Below are positions 25,354-35,303 of a stretch of DNA of 64,000 nucleotides, piece by piece (position 1 is the first letter of the stretch; each line of letters begins with the position of its first letter). Source of the stretch: Methylobacterium sp. (GTDB lineage: Bacteria; Pseudomonadota; Alphaproteobacteria; Rhizobiales; Beijerinckiaceae). The DNA lies in assembly GCA_020252645.1 (NCBI GenBank), contig JADCCN010000002.1, positions 62,001-126,000 of the forward strand, read 5' to 3'. The notes under the pieces were generated by a model. The model was not told where the DNA came from. It saw only the letters and a program-made list of their open reading frames with translations, and did no database searches. Made by a program: the position numbers and the translations under genes.

Positions 25354-26436
25354 TCATGGCCGATGCGTTTCCCCGCCCGTCAGCGGGCGCGGCACGCCGG
25401 TCGTCATGGGCAGGCTGAGCGGCAGGCCGCGGGTTGAGCGGATGGCGAGATAGGCGAAACATTCGGCTTCGAGCAAATCGCCCCTCCAGCCCACGGATTC
25501 CACGGGCTCAACCGGCACGCCGAGCCGCTCCGTCAACCCTGCCATGATGGTGCGGTTATGCCGCCCGCCACCCGTGACGAGCCAGCGCTTCGGCCGTTTC
25601 GGCAGATGGCGCTGGACCGCGACCGTCGCCTCGATGGTGAAGGCGGTGAGCGTGGCGATGATATTGACCGGCAAAAGCGGGTTCACCGCCTCCGCGCGGG
25701 CGTGGAAATCCATGCGGTCGAGCGATTTCGGCGGCGGCAGCGCGAAGAAGGGATTGTCCATCAGGGTCGCAAGCACCCCGGAATCGATATTGCCGAGCCT
25801 TGCCATCTCGCCGTCCTTGTCGAAGGGCTTGTGGAAGAGCTGGCGCATGCGATCATCGATCAGCGCAGAGGCCGGGCCCGTGTCGCAGGCCATGATGATC
25901 GGGCCATCAAGATAGGTGATATTCGCGACACCGCCCAGATTGAGCACGATGAGCGGTTGTTCGAGCGTTCTCGCCAGGGCGGCATGGTAGAGCGGCACCA
26001 GCGGCGCACCTTGCCCGCCGAGGCGCACATCGGCATGGCGGAAACGGTTCACCACCGGCATGCGCAGGAATTTCGCGAGGCGTGGCCCATCGCCCAATTG
26101 CCGGGTGAAGCGCTTCTCCGGCCTGTGCCAAATGGTCTGGCCGTGAAGGCCGACGAAATCCGCGCGGGAGATGCGGAAATCGCGTTGAAACTGGCGTATG
26201 GCCTGCCCGAAGGCATCGGTGACTGCGTTTTCGAGTTCCGTCAGCGGATCGGTTTCGGCGATCTGCGGGTTCTCCAGCACTTTGAGCAGCTTCGCTTTCA
26301 AGTCGGCCGGATAGGGGTAGGATCGCCCGGCCATGCGCTCGACATAGTTCTCGCCATCCGTAAGCAAGAGGGCAAGGTCGATCGCATCCATCGAGGTGCC
26401 GCTGATCGCACCGATCGCCACGAGAGGCTTCTGCAT
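25354..26436 (-). CDS. anmK: Anhydro-N-acetylmuramic acid kinase
   Basis: A 360-residue ATP-dependent kinase that opens and phosphorylates 1,6-anhydro-N-acetylmuramic acid during cell-wall recycling, giving MurNAc-6-phosphate. It begins MQKPLVAIGAISGTSMDAIDLALL, with GLHGQTIWHRPEKRFTRQLGD, NLGGVANITYL, ACDTGPASALIDD and TGGGRHNRTIM, all family marks. ATG 26436 follows CGGAGAA. It converges on the phosphatase gene and is divergent from the reductase at 26523. Confidence 0.95.
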   Translation of the reverse strand: MQKPLVAIGAISGTSMDAIDLALLLTDGENYVERMAGRSYPYPADLKAKLLKVLENPQIAETDPLTELENAVTDAFGQAIRQFQRDFRISRADFVGLHGQTIWHRPEKRFTRQLGDGPRLAKFLRMPVVNRFRHADVRLGGQGAPLVPLYHAALARTLEQPLIVLNLGGVANITYLDGPIIMACDTGPASALIDDRMRQLFHKPFDKDGEMARLGNIDSGVLATLMDNPFFALPPPKSLDRMDFHARAEAVNPLLPVNIIATLTAFTIEATVAVQRHLPKRPKRWLVTGGGRHNRTIMAGLTERLGVPVEPVESVGWRGDLLEAECFAYLAIRSTRGLPLSLPMTTGVPRPLTGGETHRP

Positions 26437-26522
26437 CGGGTTCTCCGAGATTGCCGCGAACAACGCTTCCGCTTATCGGGAATGCAGAGATAAGTCAGCA
26501 CCGGTTTTCAGGAGGTTTCCGC

Positions 26523-27464
26523 ATGTCGCTTCTTGTCGCCATTCGCGGCTGGTCGCCGGATCCCTGGGTGGCGCGGTTTCGCGCGGCGGCGGCGCCCCGC
26601 CCGGTGATCGACGCACGCGAGGCCTTCGATCCTGCCGCGATCCGCTACGCGGCGGTGTGGAAGCCGGAGCCGGGCCAGCTCGCGCGCCTGCCCAACCTCC
26701 GGGCGATCTTCAATCTCGGTGCGGGGGTGGATGCGCTGCTTGGTGACAGAACCCTGCCGGATGTGCCGCTCTGCCGGATCGTGAACCCCGATCTCACCGC
26801 GCGGATGACCGAATATGTTGTGCTGCAATGCCTGATGCATCTGCGGCAGGTCGAGGCCTATCGTCGGCTGCAGGCCAGGGCGCGCTGGGAGCCCATCGAC
26901 CAGCCGGCCGCGACCGAGGTGCGCGTCGGCATCATGGGCATGGGCGTGCTGGGGCGGGATTCGGCGGAGGTGCTGAGGCGAATCGGCTTTCGCGTCGCGG
27001 GCTGGAGTCGCGCGCCAAAGACAGTGCCGGGGGTGGATAGCTTCGCCGGCGAAGCTGAGCTCGGCGCTTTTCTTGCGCGCACGGATATCCTCGTCGTGCT
27101 GCTCCCGCTGACGCCGGAGACGCGCGGCATCCTGAATGGCGGCCTCTTCGCCAGGCTTGCGCGCGACGGCGTGCTCGGAGGGCCGATTCTGATCAATGCC
27201 GGGCGCGGCGACTTGCAGGTCGATGCGCATATCCTCGCCGCGCTGGAGGATGGCACGCTGAAAGCCGCGAGCCTCGATGTGTTCGAAACCGAACCGCTTC
27301 CCGCCGCTTCGCCGCTCTGGAAACACCCGAAAGTGATCCTCACCCCGCATGTCGCCGCGGATTCCACCCCGGAGGCGCTGGTGGAGGTGGTGCTCGCCAA
27401 TATCGCGCTGCATGAGCGCGAGGGGCGACTGAACGATATGGTCGATCGCCAGACGGGGTATTGA
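26523..27464 (+). CDS. Glyoxylate/hydroxypyruvate reductase A-like
   Basis: A 313-residue D-2-hydroxyacid dehydrogenase of the GhrA type. An NAD(P) fold has GIMGMGVLGRDSAEVLRRIGF; the catalytic Arg is in INAGRGDLQVD, the Glu in VFETEPLP and the His in LTPHVAADS. It should reduce glyoxylate or hydroxypyruvate with NADPH. ATG 26523 follows CAGGAGG. Stand-alone gene followed by palindromic repeats. Confidence 0.9.
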   Translation: MSLLVAIRGWSPDPWVARFRAAAAPRPVIDAREAFDPAAIRYAAVWKPEPGQLARLPNLRAIFNLGAGVDALLGDRTLPDVPLCRIVNPDLTARMTEYVVLQCLMHLRQVEAYRRLQARARWEPIDQPAATEVRVGIMGMGVLGRDSAEVLRRIGFRVAGWSRAPKTVPGVDSFAGEAELGAFLARTDILVVLLPLTPETRGILNGGLFARLARDGVLGGPILINAGRGDLQVDAHILAALEDGTLKAASLDVFETEPLPAASPLWKHPKVILTPHVAADSTPEALVEVVLANIALHEREGRLNDMVDRQTGY

Positions 27465-27566
27465 GGAAGGCTGCGGAGCTTCCGGCCTCGGGAGCGTGGC
27501 GACCAATCGCGCGGAGCCCCGCTGGCGCGCATGATCGAGCGGTGTGCCTGCCTCGATCAGCCGGCT

Positions 27567-27699
27567 CGCATTTTCTTCACGCGAACCGGCACCCATCCCC
27601 GCCTTCGCGGGGACATGCTTCGCTTGAAAATGTTTTGTCTCTTTCTTTTTCGCATTTTCTTCACGCGAACCGGTACCCACTTCGCTTGAAAATGCTTTG
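27567..27699. repeat. Palindromic intergenic element, copies C1 and C2
   Basis: Two direct copies (27567-27637 and 27651-27699) share 23 identical bases starting CGCATTTTCTTCACGCGAAC and both end CTTCGCTTGAAAATG. C1 differs by an insert of about 22 bases that is itself a hairpin (CCCCGC-CTTC-GCGGGG). They lie just after the 3' end of the helicase gene. Same family as the elements at 3690, 8349, 32983 and 40575. Confidence 0.8.
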
Positions 27700-27703
27700 G
27701 TGT

Positions 27704-28804
27704 TCAGATGACGATTGTGAGCGCCTTTGCCGCGCGCGTCACGGCCGTATAAAGCCAGCGCGCGCGATGTTCGCGGAAGGCGAAGCTCTCGTCGAACAGC
27801 ACAACACGGTCCCATTGGGACCCTTGCGCCTTGTGCACCGTGAGCGCGTAGCCATAGTCGAATTCATCGGTATGCCGGCGGATCTCCCAGGGGATTTCCT
27901 CGGCCTTGCCCTCGAACATGGCGGTGAGCACGGCGACCTTCACGCTCGGCCCCGTGCCTTCATCCGGTGCGACGCGCAGCTGGATGAGATCGCCGCGCCG
28001 TTCGTTCGCGAGCTTCACGGTCCAGGTCGAACCGTTGAGCAGGCCCTTCTGGCGGTTGTTCCTGAGGCAGACGAGCTTCTCCTCCTTCGCAGGCATGGTG
28101 TCGGTGAAGCCGCGCAATTCGCGGATCCGCATGTTGTAGCGACGCCGCGTTTCGTTGCGGCCCACGAGCACCTGATCCGCCGCGAGGATCGCCCCGGCAT
28201 TGATCTCCGACCGCCCGATGACCCGGCTTTCGCCGAAATCCCCCATCGGCAGGCTCTCGCCCCCGCGCGCGAGCATGGAGAGGCGGATAATGGGGTTGTC
28301 GACCGCCTGCCGATGCACTTCCGTCAGCATGATGTCGGGCTCCGCCTCGGTGAAGAAGCCGCCCCCCTTCACGGGGGGAAGCTGGGCCGGATCACCCAGC
28401 ACCAGCACCGGCACGCCGAAGCTCATCAGGTCGTTGCCGAGTTCCTGATCCACCATCGAGCATTCATCGATGATGACGAGGCTCGCCTTCTTCACATCCG
28501 AGGAGCGGTTGAGGATGAAGGTCGGCTCCTCGGTTTTGGTTTCCCGCGCGCGGTAGATGAGGGAGTGGAGCGTCTGGGCTTCGCCGCAGCCCTTGTCGCG
28601 CATCACCGCGGCTGCCTTGCCGGTGAAGGCCGCGAAGAGCACATCGCCGTCGATATCCTGCGCAATGTGCTTGGCCAGCGTGGTCTTTCCGGTTCCGGCA
28701 TAACCGAACAGGCGGAAGAGCGGCGCCCCGCGCCCCTTGCGCGCCGCCTTGTGCCATTCGGAAATCGCCTGAAGGGCGCGATCCTGCTGCGGAGAGAATT
28801 CCAT
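27704..28804 (-). CDS. RecD-like ATP-dependent DNA helicase
   Basis: A 366-residue superfamily 1 helicase related to RecD/Dda. Walker A is GYAGTGKTTLAKHIAQ, Walker B LVIIDECSMVD, motif III LGDPAQLPPV, and the C-terminal UvrD_C_2 region has YALTVHKAQGSQWDRVVLFDE and LYTAVTRAAKAL. It is much shorter than RecD and lacks RecBC partners nearby. Many Alphaproteobacteria carry such a stand-alone enzyme, annotated as an exonuclease V alpha-like or AAA ATPase. Its cellular role is not established. Confidence 0.9.
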   Translation of the reverse strand: MEFSPQQDRALQAISEWHKAARKGRGAPLFRLFGYAGTGKTTLAKHIAQDIDGDVLFAAFTGKAAAVMRDKGCGEAQTLHSLIYRARETKTEEPTFILNRSSDVKKASLVIIDECSMVDQELGNDLMSFGVPVLVLGDPAQLPPVKGGGFFTEAEPDIMLTEVHRQAVDNPIIRLSMLARGGESLPMGDFGESRVIGRSEINAGAILAADQVLVGRNETRRRYNMRIRELRGFTDTMPAKEEKLVCLRNNRQKGLLNGSTWTVKLANERRGDLIQLRVAPDEGTGPSVKVAVLTAMFEGKAEEIPWEIRRHTDEFDYGYALTVHKAQGSQWDRVVLFDESFAFREHRARWLYTAVTRAAKALTIVI

Positions 28805-28880
28805 GAGGGTGAGGGATAGCGGCTCGGGCTGATTCTCGCCACCGGTTGCGATGCTGCGTGCAACGCGGTTACATCAGACC

Positions 28881-30065
28881 ATGATGAACGCATTGCCGCC
28901 GCCCTTCAGCCTCAACCGCCGCGTGCTCGCGGTGGATGCGCCTCCCATTCCCGAGGCGCAGGCCTGGAAGCAGCTTTATTCCGGCGATGCCGGGCCGATG
29001 ATCGATCTGTCGCAGGCGGTGCCTTCCACGCCGCCGCCGGCCTCCATGCTGGAAGCTCTGGGGCGTGCGGCGGCGCAGGGCGATACCAGCCGATACGGCC
29101 CCATTCTCGGCGATGCGGTGCTGCGTGCGGCCCATGCGGCCGAGACGAGCCGCCTCTATGGTGCGCCGATCCGCGAGGCGCAGGTGGCGATCACCGCCGG
29201 CTGCAACCAGGCCTTCGTGACCGTGATGATGGCTTTGGCCGGCACGGGTGACCGCGTAATCCTCCCGACACCATGGTATTTCAACCACCGCATGACCCTC
29301 GACATGCTGGGCATCGAGGTCGATATCCTGCCCGCGCGGCCCGAGGCCGGCTTCGTGCCGGATGTCGCGGAGGCCGCCGGGCTGATCACGCCATCGACCC
29401 GCGCGATCATCCTCGTTTCGCCGAATAATCCCACCGGTGCGATCTATCCGCCCAGCGTCATCGAGGCCTTCGCGACGCTCTGCCGCAAGAAGGGCATTGC
29501 GCTGGTGCTGGATGAGACCTACCGGGATTTCCTGCCGCCTGGCAGCGCGCCGCATCGCGTCTTTCAGGATGAATGCTGGGGCGAGACGCTGATTTCGCTC
29601 TATTCCTTCTCGAAGGCCCATGCGATTCCCGGCCATCGACTCGGCGCCATCCTCGCCGGCGAGCCGGTGATCACCGAGATCGCAAAACTGCTGGATTGCC
29701 TCCAGATCTGCCCTGCCCGCACGGCACAGGGCGTCGTCGCCCAGGCGATCGAGGACGAGCGCGCCTGGCGCGAAGCGCAGGCGGTGGAACTTGCGCGGCG
29801 GGCCTTGGCCACGCGCGAAGCTTTCGCGAGCCTCAATGGCTGGCAGTTGCATTCCGCCGGGGCCTATTTCGCCTATGTCGCGCATCCCTGGCCGGATCGC
29901 AGCGCGGCCGAGGTTGCGCGAAGGCTCGCGCTGGAAGCCGGCGTGCTCGCGCTTCCCGGCCCCTATTTCGGCACGGGGCAGGAGGGCTATCTGCGCTTTG
30001 CCTTCGCGAATGTCGGAACCGAGACCCTGCGGACCCTGCCGGAACGCCTGCGCCTCCTGGCCTGA
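28881..30065 (+). CDS. Class I/II pyridoxal-phosphate aminotransferase
   Basis: A 394-residue fold-type I aminotransferase. Visible are the TAGCNQAF segment, LVSPNNPTGAIYPP, the Asp-Tyr-like DETYRDF and the Schiff-base lysine in LYSFSKAHAIPGHRLG, and the C-terminal LRFAFANVG arginine region. Its amino-donor and keto-acid substrates cannot be assigned. ATG 28881 or 28884 is taken as start; a frame to 28851 exists. It occupies the place before pheT where pheS usually stands. Confidence 0.9.
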   Translation: MMNALPPPFSLNRRVLAVDAPPIPEAQAWKQLYSGDAGPMIDLSQAVPSTPPPASMLEALGRAAAQGDTSRYGPILGDAVLRAAHAAETSRLYGAPIREAQVAITAGCNQAFVTVMMALAGTGDRVILPTPWYFNHRMTLDMLGIEVDILPARPEAGFVPDVAEAAGLITPSTRAIILVSPNNPTGAIYPPSVIEAFATLCRKKGIALVLDETYRDFLPPGSAPHRVFQDECWGETLISLYSFSKAHAIPGHRLGAILAGEPVITEIAKLLDCLQICPARTAQGVVAQAIEDERAWREAQAVELARRALATREAFASLNGWQLHSAGAYFAYVAHPWPDRSAAEVARRLALEAGVLALPGPYFGTGQEGYLRFAFANVGTETLRTLPERLRLLA

Positions 30066-30173
30066 TCCGACGTTTCTCCGCAATCTCTTGCATCCCCCGG
30101 CCCTGTAAGGCTATTCCGCGCGGGACCGGCGCGATGGATCGCGCGCCGCGCCTGCTCGTCCGAGGTTTTTCCG

Positions 30174-32594
30174 ATGAAATTCACGCTCTCCTGGCTCAAG
30201 GATCACCTTGAAACGGATGCGACGCTCGACCGGATCGTCGAGACGCTGACCCGCATCGGCCTCGAGGTCGAGCATGTGGATGATCCGGGCAAGAAACTTG
30301 GCGGTTTCACGATTGCCTATGTTGTTTCCGCCGTGCAGCATCCCAATGCCGATCGCCTGCGCGTCTGCATGGTCGATACGGGCTCGGGTGAACCGGTTCA
30401 GGTGGTCTGCGGCGCACCCAATGCGCGCACCGGCATGAAGAGCGTCTTCTCTCCGCCGGGCACCTATATTCCCGGCAAGGACATCACCCTCGGCAAGGGC
30501 GTGATCCGCGGCGTGGAATCCCTCGGCATGCTCTGCTCGGCGGCGGAACTCCAGATTTCCGAGGACCATGACGGCATCATCGATCTGCCGGAGGATGCGC
30601 CGGTAGGACGCGTCTATGCCGAATGGGCGGGCCTCTCCGATCCGGTCATTGAGATCAACCTGACACCCAACCGCCCGGATGCGACCGGCGTGCATGGCAT
30701 CGCGCGCGATCTCGCCGCGGCCGGCCTCGGGCGCTTGAAGGACCCGACCCCGCACCAGGTGCGCGGGCAGGGCGCCTGCCCGGTGGACGTGGAATTGGCA
30801 CTCGCGCATCAGGATCGGGCTTTGTGCCCGGCTTTCGCGCTTCGTCTCGTGCGCGGCGTGAAGAACGGCTCCTCGCCGGAATGGATGCAGAAGCGCCTGC
30901 GCGCCATCGGCCTCAGGCCCATCAACACGCTGGTGGACATCACGAACTACATCACTTTCGATCGCGGTCGCCCGCTGCATGTGTTCGATGCGAGGAAAGT
31001 GGCGGGCAAGCTCGTGGTGCGCCGCGCGAAGGAGGGCGAGAGCCTTGTCGCGCTCGATGGCAGGACCTATGATCTTGATCCCTCCATCGTGGTGATCGCG
31101 GATGATCATGGCGTGGAATCGCTCGCCGGAATCATGGGGGGCGAGGCCTCGGGCTGCGACGGGAACACCACCGATGTGCTGGTGGAGAGCGCGCTCTGGT
31201 CACCGTTGAACATCGCGCAGACGGGCCGCAAGCTGGGGAGCATCACCGATGCACGCTACCGCTTCGAGCGCGGCGTGGACCCGGCCCAAACCGTGCCGGG
31301 CTGCGAACTCGCGACGCGGATGATCGTCGATCTTTGCGGCGGCGAAGCCAGCGAGATCACCCTTGCGGGCGAGGTTCCCTCCGGCGAGAAGATCATCGAA
31401 TTTCCGCTTGCCGAACAGAAGCGCCTCACGGGTCTCGAAGTGCCGATGACCGAGATGCGTGTCATCCTCGAGAAGCTCGGCTTCTGGATGTCCGGCTCCG
31501 CGCCGGTCGCGAAGGTTGCCGTGCCGAGCTGGCGTCCCGATATCGAGGGCAAGGCCGATATCGTCGAGGAGATCACCCGCATCGTCGGGCTTGATTCCGT
31601 GCCGCTCAAGGCCATCCGCCGCGTGGATGAGGTGCACAGGCCGGTGCTGACCCTGCTACAGGCGCGCAGCCGGACGGCGCGGCGCGCGCTTGCCATTCGC
31701 GGGCTTGTGGAGGCGGTCACCTGGTCCTTCATTTCCGAGGCGCAGGCGAAGCTGATGGGCGGGGGCAAGCCGGAACTGAAGCTCGCGAACCCGATCGCGG
31801 CGGACCTCTCCGATATGCGTCCGAGCCTGCTGCCGGGCCTGCTCGCGGCGGCCCAGCGCAACGCGGATCGCGGCTATCCGGATGTCGCCTTGTTCGAAGT
31901 GGGCCAGATTTTCCTTGGCGCGGGCGAGAACGACCAGCGCATCGCGGCTGCCGGCCTGCGGCGCGGCCTCGCGGCCGCTTCCGGCACCGGCCGCCACTGG
32001 TCGGGCTCGCCGGAAGCCTCGCTGGATGATGTGAAGGCCGATGTGATGGCCCTGCTGGCGGCGCTGAACATCCCCACGGGTGGCCTGCAGGTGAAGGCCG
32101 GCGGCCCCTCTTTCCTGCATCCCGGACGCTCGGCGACCCTCGGCTTCGGGCCGAACCTCATCGGCTGCTTCGGCGAAATCCATCCGCGCGCGGCGGAATC
32201 GCTGGGTGTCGAGCCGCGCGCCGTGGTGTTCGAGATCAGCCTCGATGCACTGCCCGCGCCCAAGAAGAAGCCCACCAGGGCCAAGGCGAAACTCGAGCTT
32301 TCGGCGCTGCAACCGGTCAGCCGTGATTTCGCCTTTCTTGTCGATCAGACGATCGAGGCCGAGATGATTCTCAAGATCGCCCGCGGGCTTGATCGTGCGT
32401 TGGTTTCCGATGTCTCGATCTTCGACCGCTATGCAGGCAAGGGAATCGAGCCGGGCAAGGTCTCGCTCGGCCTCGCGGTGACATTGCAGCCGCGCGACAG
32501 GACGCTGACGGATGCCGAGATCGAGGCTTTCTCGACGAAACTCGTCAGTGAAGTGCAGGCGAAGACAGGTGCGGTTCTGCGTGCCGGATTGTGA
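30174..32594 (+). CDS. pheT: Phenylalanyl-tRNA synthetase beta subunit
   Basis: An 806-residue full-length subunit. The N-terminal [19 protein letters not shown] leads into a tRNA-binding fold (residues about 40-150, [15 protein letters not shown]), then B3/B4 and B5 domains ([41 protein letters not shown]) and a C-terminal anticodon-binding FDX-ACB domain ([31 protein letters not shown]). It charges tRNA-Phe together with PheS. The pheS gene is not adjacent, which is unusual. Confidence 0.97.
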   Translation: MKFTLSWLKDHLETDATLDRIVETLTRIGLEVEHVDDPGKKLGGFTIAYVVSAVQHPNADRLRVCMVDTGSGEPVQVVCGAPNARTGMKSVFSPPGTYIPGKDITLGKGVIRGVESLGMLCSAAELQISEDHDGIIDLPEDAPVGRVYAEWAGLSDPVIEINLTPNRPDATGVHGIARDLAAAGLGRLKDPTPHQVRGQGACPVDVELALAHQDRALCPAFALRLVRGVKNGSSPEWMQKRLRAIGLRPINTLVDITNYITFDRGRPLHVFDARKVAGKLVVRRAKEGESLVALDGRTYDLDPSIVVIADDHGVESLAGIMGGEASGCDGNTTDVLVESALWSPLNIAQTGRKLGSITDARYRFERGVDPAQTVPGCELATRMIVDLCGGEASEITLAGEVPSGEKIIEFPLAEQKRLTGLEVPMTEMRVILEKLGFWMSGSAPVAKVAVPSWRPDIEGKADIVEEITRIVGLDSVPLKAIRRVDEVHRPVLTLLQARSRTARRALAIRGLVEAVTWSFISEAQAKLMGGGKPELKLANPIAADLSDMRPSLLPGLLAAAQRNADRGYPDVALFEVGQIFLGAGENDQRIAAAGLRRGLAAASGTGRHWSGSPEASLDDVKADVMALLAALNIPTGGLQVKAGGPSFLHPGRSATLGFGPNLIGCFGEIHPRAAESLGVEPRAVVFEISLDALPAPKKKPTRAKAKLELSALQPVSRDFAFLVDQTIEAEMILKIARGLDRALVSDVSIFDRYAGKGIEPGKVSLGLAVTLQPRDRTLTDAEIEAFSTKLVSEVQAKTGAVLRAGL

Positions 32595-32606
32595 AGGGTG
32601 AATGGA

Positions 32607-32975
32607 ATGGCTGGCAAACTGGCTTGCGCAAAACGGTTTCTGGTTGTTCTGGCGCTCGCCGGGGCGGGGCAGATATCGGGCACCAGCCTTCTCTCCGCGA
32701 GGGAGAATTGCGAGCAATTCAAAAGCCCCTTCCAGTATAATGAATGTCTCGCCCGGCAGGCGCCGGGCCATGCGGCGCGCTCATCGCGCATCAACGGCAC
32801 GGGCGGCGCCGATCCCGAGGCCACCGTTCCCGCCCGCCGGCGCCATGCCGGCGCGGGCACCGAGGCGCGCTCCGGCGTGGCCCTCCAACGCCATCCAAGC
32901 GGCCGGGTTCGTGCGGTGATCGATCCGTGGTCGGGCGCGCGCAATGTCACCGCCGGCAAGACCCGCCGGCGCTGA
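32607..32975 (+). CDS. Small exported protein of unknown function
   Basis: A 122-residue protein with a signal peptide (KRFLVVLALAGAGQISGTSLLSA) followed by ENCEQFKSPFQYNECLARQAPG, in which two Cys could form a disulfide, and a basic, disordered tail. ATG 32607 lies 12 bases after the pheT stop with GAAGGG before it; GTG 32598 is possible. Probably co-transcribed with pheT. I believe the PFxYNxCLA motif is conserved in Hyphomicrobiales, but no role is known. Confidence 0.65.
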   Translation: MAGKLACAKRFLVVLALAGAGQISGTSLLSARENCEQFKSPFQYNECLARQAPGHAARSSRINGTGGADPEATVPARRRHAGAGTEARSGVALQRHPSGRVRAVIDPWSGARNVTAGKTRRR

Positions 32976-32982
32976 TCTCTTG

Positions 32983-33116
32983 GAGCATTTTCCGAAGAAC
33001 CGGCATCCACTTCTTCGAAAAAATGCTCTTATCTTATTATTATCGCATGATTTTCTTATTATTATCGCATGCTTTTTTGTGAAAAATCGGATTCCACTTT
33101 TTCACATCATGCTCTA
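32983..33116. repeat. Palindromic intergenic element, copies D1 and D2
   Basis: D1 (32983-33028) has arms GAGCATTTTCCGAAGAA and TTCTTCGAAAAAATGCTC around ACCGGCATCCA. D2 (33068-33116) runs from GCATGCTTTTTTGTGAA to TTCACATCATGCTCTAG. Between them CTTATTATTATCGCATG occurs twice (33033-33049 and 33055-33071). The terminal CTCTAG of D2, read leftward as CTAGAG, contains the TAG stop codon of the moeB-like gene. Confidence 0.8.
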
Positions 33117-33848
33117 GTATTCAAACGTCTCGAAGCGCATATCCAGCGCATCGACCAGCAGGATTTTTCCCAGCAAGGGCGAACCGAACGGCGTGATCTG
33201 CCGGATGACCTCGATTGCCTGAAGCGAGCCGATCACCCCGCAGAGCGCGCCGAGAACCCCCGCTTCCGAGCAGGTGGGAATGGCTCCGGCCGGCGGTTTT
33301 TCCGGATAGAGATCGCGATAGCCCGGCCAATTCGTGCCATTCGGGCGCGTATCGAAGGGGCGGAGCGTGGTGAGAGAGCCGTGCATCTCGTTCACGGCGG
33401 CTGTCACCAGAGGTTTCTTCGCCGCGGCGCAGGCATCGGCTAGCAGGTAGCGGGTGTCGAAATTGTCCGAACCATCGGCGATCGCGTCGTAATCGGCAAC
33501 AAGCGCCGCCGCATTCTCCGCCGTGAGCCGCATCGCATGCGGCACCACGCGGATCGCCGGGTCGAGCGCCGCGACGGCCGCACCCGCGCTCTCCACCTTC
33601 GGCCGATCAAGATCCGCCACGGCATGGATCACCTGCCTTTGCAGGTTCGAGAGCGATACCGTGTCATCATCCACGATTCCGAGCGTGCCCACTCCCGCCG
33701 CCGCGAGATAGAGCAGCAGCGGCGAGCCAAGCCCGCCCGCGCCCACGACGAGAACCTTCGCGGCGCGCAGCCGCTGCTGGCCCGGCCCGCCGATATGGCG
33801 CAGCACGATATGGCGGGCGAAACGGGTCAATTCATCAGGGGTGAGCAT
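33114..33848 (-). CDS. MoeB/ThiF-type adenylyltransferase
   Basis: A 244-residue E1-like enzyme that adenylates the C-terminus of a ubiquitin-like sulfur carrier (MoaD or ThiS type). ATP-binding VLVVGAGGLGSPLLLYLAAAGVG is followed by NLQRQVIH, the conserved DGSDNFDTRYLLADAC and PTCSEAGVLGALCGVIGS. Only one Cys of the usual paired zinc CxxC motifs is obvious. It could serve molybdopterin or thiamine synthesis; no carrier gene is adjacent. The stop codon lies within palindromic element D2. Confidence 0.88.
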   Translation of the reverse strand: MLTPDELTRFARHIVLRHIGGPGQQRLRAAKVLVVGAGGLGSPLLLYLAAAGVGTLGIVDDDTVSLSNLQRQVIHAVADLDRPKVESAGAAVAALDPAIRVVPHAMRLTAENAAALVADYDAIADGSDNFDTRYLLADACAAAKKPLVTAAVNEMHGSLTTLRPFDTRPNGTNWPGYRDLYPEKPPAGAIPTCSEAGVLGALCGVIGSLQAIEVIRQITPFGSPLLGKILLVDALDMRFETFEY

Positions 33849-33999
33849 CGATCCATCAAAAGAATAGGCGTGGTTTCAGGCCTTTTCGCCTGTCTCGGCC
33901 GTTGCCACGGTCCGCATAACTTTTATAGAAGCGCGCATCCTCCTTGGGAATGCCGGGAATTGAAGGCCGGCCTCTCCCGCAGATCATCCGGGCACTCGC

Positions 34000-35232
34000 A
34001 TGGCCAAATCCGAGATCAAGAAAGTCGTCCTCGCCTATTCGGGCGGGCTCGATACCTCCGTCATCCTCAAGTGGCTGCAGACCACCTATGCCTGCGAGGT
34101 GGTGACGTTTACCGCCGATCTCGGCCAGGGCGAGGAACTCGGCCCCGCGCGCGACAAGGCGCTGCTGCTCGGGATCAAACCCGAAAACATCTATATCGAC
34201 GACCTGCGCGAGGAATTCGTTCGGGATTTCGTCTTCCCGATGTTCCGCATGAACGCGCTTTACGAAGGCCAATATCTTCTCGGCACCTCGATCGCGCGGC
34301 CGCTGATCGCCAAGCGCCAGATCGAGATCGCTCGCATGGTCGGCGCGGATGCCGTCTGCCACGGCGCCACCGGCAAGGGCAATGATCAGGTCCGCTTCGA
34401 ACTCACCTATTATGCGATGGAACCCTCGATCAAGATCATCGCGCCCTGGCGCGAATGGGACCTCGGCAGCCGCACGAAGCTGATCGCCTTCGCCGAGAGC
34501 CACCAGATTCCCATCGCCAAGGACAAGTATGGCGAGGCGCCGTTCTCGGTGGATGCGAACCTGCTGCACTCCTCCTCGGAAGGCAAGGTGCTGGAAGATC
34601 CGGCCGTGGAAGCCCCCGAAATGGTCTATATGCGCACGATTGCGCCCGAGGCCGCGCCCGACAAGGCCACCACCATCACCATCGATTTCGAGAAGGGCGA
34701 CGCCGTCGCCATCGATGGCGCGACGATGAGCCCCGCGACACTGCTGACGAAGCTCAACGAACTCGGCAAGGCGAACGGCATCGGTCGGCTCGACCTCGTC
34801 GAGAACCGGTTCGTCGGCATGAAATCGCGCGGCGTGTATGAAACGCCGGGCGGCACGATCCTGCATCAGGCGCATCGCGGCATCGAGAGCATCACCCTCG
34901 ACCGCGAGGCGATGCATCTGAAGGAATCGCTCATGCCGCGTTATGCCGAACTCGTCTATTACGGGTTCTGGTTCACGCCGGAGCGCGAGATGATCCAGGC
35001 GCTTTGCGACAAATCCCAGGAACTCGTCACCGGTCGCGTCACCGTGAAGCTCTACAAGGGCAATGTCACGGTCATCGGCCGCGAGAGCCCCTATTCGCTC
35101 TATGACAAGGAACTCGTGACCTTCGAGGAAGGCGCGGTGGCCTATGATCACCGCGACGCGCAGGGCTTCATCCGGTTGAATGCGCTGCGACTTCGCACGC
35201 TGGAAATGCGCCGCCGGAAGGCCGGCGCCTGA
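34000..35232 (+). CDS. argG: Argininosuccinate synthase
   Basis: A 410-residue cytoplasmic ligase that joins citrulline and aspartate with ATP in arginine synthesis. The N-terminal P-loop [19 protein letters not shown] is followed by [27 protein letters not shown] and [17 protein letters not shown]. Length is normal and ATG 34000 ([16 protein letters not shown]) is the family start. Stand-alone gene in this window. Confidence 0.98.
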   Translation: MAKSEIKKVVLAYSGGLDTSVILKWLQTTYACEVVTFTADLGQGEELGPARDKALLLGIKPENIYIDDLREEFVRDFVFPMFRMNALYEGQYLLGTSIARPLIAKRQIEIARMVGADAVCHGATGKGNDQVRFELTYYAMEPSIKIIAPWREWDLGSRTKLIAFAESHQIPIAKDKYGEAPFSVDANLLHSSSEGKVLEDPAVEAPEMVYMRTIAPEAAPDKATTITIDFEKGDAVAIDGATMSPATLLTKLNELGKANGIGRLDLVENRFVGMKSRGVYETPGGTILHQAHRGIESITLDREAMHLKESLMPRYAELVYYGFWFTPEREMIQALCDKSQELVTGRVTVKLYKGNVTVIGRESPYSLYDKELVTFEEGAVAYDHRDAQGFIRLNALRLRTLEMRRRKAGA

Positions 35233-35303
35233 AATCACCGGAACATCGGAGGCGCTGCCGCGCCTCTTCTTCTTTCCGCCCGGTTTCCCGCGCTTGACGG
35301 CGC

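Noticed and set aside
27567-27699. The two repeat copies as the start of a CRISPR array
   Set aside because: There are only two copies with unequal palindromic arms, no regular spacers and no cas genes.
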